Shown piece by piece: positions 9,236 through 11,604 of a stretch of DNA of 11,604 nt. The number at the start of each line of letters is the position of its first letter. The stretch's first letter is position 1. Both the position numbers and the translations under genes were made by a program. The notes beneath the pieces were generated by a model. The model did not search any database, was not told the origin of the DNA, and saw nothing but the letters and a program-made list of their open reading frames with translations. Origin of the DNA: Helicobacter sp. (GTDB taxonomy: Bacteria; Campylobacterota; Campylobacteria; Campylobacterales; Helicobacteraceae); assembly GCF_014799995.1 (NCBI RefSeq), contig NZ_JAAVGY010000008.1, positions 1 through 11,604 of the forward strand, in the 5' to 3' direction.

Positions 9236-9249
9236 GCAAAACTATGTCC
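9236..9249 (-). promoter_or_regulatory. Possible sigma-54 promoter
   Basis: The minus strand shows GG, ten bases, then GC, in the setting GGGGACATAGTTTTGCG. This keeps the two invariant dinucleotides of sigma-54 promoters (-24 GG, -12 TTGC). The predicted start near 9225 would give a leader of about 29 bases carrying the strong ribosome binding site. Other consensus positions are poor, so this is tentative. Confidence 0.25.
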
Positions 9250-9281
9250 CCCATAAACTCCCTTTTAAAGAAGCAATTATG

Positions 9282-9292
9282 CCCCCCCCCCC
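9282..9292 (-). repeat. Homopolymeric G11 tract (C11 on plus strand)
   Basis: Eleven identical bases lie about 86 bp upstream of the hypothetical gene's ATG, outside its reading frame (an in-frame TAA lies six bases before the alternative ATG at 9223). G/C runs of this length are typical slippage-prone phase-variation tracts in Helicobacter and Campylobacter. Here it could alter promoter spacing; CATAAT follows one base later. Confidence 0.8.
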
Positions 9293-9293
9293 T

Positions 9294-9315
9294 AAAAAAC
9301 AGCTTAAAGTTAGCT
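9294..9315 (-). terminator. Weak terminator candidate between 16S and the hypothetical gene
   Basis: On the minus strand AGCT, loop AACTTTA, AGCT is followed by G and six T residues. The stem is only 4-5 bp. It is the only terminator-like signal seen between 16S and the downstream gene, and it directly precedes the G11 tract. If it fails, 16S transcripts would read into the protein genes. Confidence 0.22.
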
Positions 9316-9489
9316 AAAATCAGAATATTGATGTTTTAAAATTTCTCAAACGCAGATTATTCACTCCAAGCACTGATGAGATGACAATCAAATAGCAGAA
9401 TCACAAATATAGTTTAATTCTGCAAATAGAATTTATATTACTAAAAATTTAAAAAGAGGGATTGTTGAGCAGAAAAATAACGGGGGATA

Positions 9490-9511
9490 ATCTCTGACAA
9501 CTAAGCAGGAA
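9490..9511 (-). other. 3' arm of the 16S processing stem
   Basis: This segment, about 53 bases past the 16S 3' end, pairs with 11363-11384 over 22 contiguous positions (one G-U). Three further pairs follow after a one-base bulge (9512-9514 with 11359-11361). It is the RNase III type stem that loops out 16S alone. Confidence 0.85.
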
Positions 9512-9563
9512 TATTAACAAACAACTTAAAACCAAAGAGACGAATCTTTAGTCTATTCTCTTG

Positions 9564-11060
<1,497 letters not shown>

Positions 11061-11362
11061 AAATTGATTTCTTTAATGAATCAATGAAATAAAATTAGCT
11101 TTTAAAGTTTAAATTAAAAGCTAAATCGTGATTCTTTAATTTAAGAATCACATTAGGTTAAGTTTGTCCTAAAATCTCAAAATCTCTGTTTAGACTTTTG
11201 TTTTACAAGTGAATGCAAAGCAAGTTTATCTATTCTGCAAAATAGATTCTATATCATCAAAAGATAATGTAGAAACTTATACTTTACAATCTATAAAACT
11301 ACAAAGTAATAAATGAGTTTATGTTGTTAAGATTTAGAAAATTAAGAATGTTGTTCTTATAT

Positions 11363-11384
11363 TTCCTGCTTAGTTGTCAAAGAT
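11363..11384 (-). other. 5' arm of the 16S processing stem
   Basis: This arm is complementary to 9490-9511 (22 pairs, one of them G-U). It lies about 300 bases upstream of mature 16S, so the precursor carries a long 5' leader that is removed after cleavage at the stem. Confidence 0.85.
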
Positions 11385-11432
11385 CATTTTAACTTTAAAT
11401 AATAATGTAATAATATGAAATACATTACAAAA

Positions 11433-11443
11433 GTTAAAGAACA
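11433..11443 (-). promoter_or_regulatory. boxA antitermination element of the 16S leader
   Basis: TGTTCTTTAAC on the minus strand matches the rRNA boxA consensus TGCTCTTTAACA at 10 of 11 positions. It lies 34 bases after the predicted start and overlaps one arm of the leader hairpin. NusB/NusE binding is the known role of boxA; it is inferred here. Confidence 0.65.
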
Positions 11444-11483
11444 TTTTTACTCTAAAGATTTTTAGCGCAAAAAAGGAAATGGA

Positions 11484-11489
11484 ATTATA
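11484..11489 (-). promoter_or_regulatory. -10 box, likely 16S promoter
   Basis: TATAAT on the minus strand in the setting GATATAATTCC predicts a start near 11477, upstream of boxA and the processing stem, which is the correct order for an rRNA leader. No convincing -35 box is present at 16-18 bases. Confidence 0.5.
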
Positions 11490-11592
11490 TCTAAGTTAGC
11501 TTAAGGGGAGTTGAAATAAATTAAGATAAATAAAAATAATGGAGAAGTTCATCAGGAATTAAATGATTGGATTATTGAAAATGTTATTATAA

Positions 11593-11600
11593 GGGGGGGG
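11593..11600. repeat. G8 run at the window edge
   Basis: Eight G residues on the plus strand lie upstream of the 16S promoter region. The run may belong to a gene that starts or continues outside the window. Too little sequence follows to judge. Confidence 0.5.
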
Positions 11601-11604
11601 AATC

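Larger units (their letters stand above)
9197..9563 (-). other. 16S to hypothetical gene spacer, no gene
   Basis: This 367-base stretch holds the ribosome binding site, the sigma-54-like site, the G11 tract, the weak hairpin at 9294-9315, a 7-bp inverted repeat (GCAGAAT/ATTCTGC, 9395-9401 with 9417-9423) and the 3' processing arm of 16S. No tRNA and no supported reading frame is seen. Confidence 0.65.
11061..11604 (-). other. 16S leader and upstream region, no gene
   Basis: This 544-base AT-rich region contains the promoter candidate (11484-11489), boxA (11433-11443), a leader hairpin (TTTAACTTT at 11388-11396 with its complement at 11430-11438, plus an inner TAATGTA/TACATTA stem) and the 5' processing arm (11363-11384). 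At the far end a G8 run lies at 11593-11600 on the plus strand. A short plus-strand frame from 11520 stays open to the window edge but has no normal start codon. Confidence 0.65.

Noticed and set aside
3192..9563. tRNA-Ile or tRNA-Ala between 16S and 23S
   Set aside because: I looked for the T-loop and acceptor pairs in the spacers and found none.
3192..9563. Insertion element or transposon explaining the split rRNA locus
   Set aside because: No transposase, integrase, terminal inverted repeats or target duplications at the edges were found.

Overview
The window looks like a chromosome segment from a Helicobacter, probably a non-pylori (enterohepatic-type) species. The grounds are Campylobacterota-type rRNA genes, AT-rich intergenic DNA, homopolymeric G/C runs, and 16S separated from 23S-5S. 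The species cannot be fixed from the sequence alone. Every supported gene lies on the minus strand, so transcription runs from high to low coordinates.

Layout in transcription order: 16S rRNA (11060-9564) with its leader (promoter, boxA and processing stem); a hypothetical coiled-coil protein gene (9196-8480) with an 11-base G run (minus strand) upstream; the ferrous-iron uptake operon efeO-efeB-efeU (8196-4455); a LysE/ArgO-family amino-acid exporter (4231-3623); then 23S rRNA (3191-303) and 5S rRNA (159-39). The rRNA genes are in the usual 16S-23S-5S order. However, about 6.4 kb carrying five protein genes separates 16S from 23S, and no tRNA-Ile or tRNA-Ala lies between them.

Both rRNA parts look like self-sufficient units. 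Each has a long inverted repeat at its ends (an RNase III type processing stem), a TATAAT-like promoter and a boxA-like antitermination signal. This fits a stably split rRNA locus better than a freshly broken operon.

The efe genes should act together. EfeO is a periplasmic imelysin/M75-type protein, EfeB is a Tat-exported Dyp-type haem peroxidase, and EfeU is an FTR1-type permease with two REXXE motifs and a large periplasmic N-terminal domain. A good -10 box lies upstream of efeO, and a 13-bp inverted repeat and Fur-like sequences sit around the predicted transcription start, so iron control is likely.

The least explained part is 8197-9563. It holds the unrecognised coiled-coil gene, which is locally GC-rich and has a 15-bp-periodic repeat. 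It also holds a G11 tract, a possible sigma-54 promoter and a perfect 12-bp inverted repeat with no U-run. I saw no CRISPR array, transposase, insertion sequence or riboswitch.
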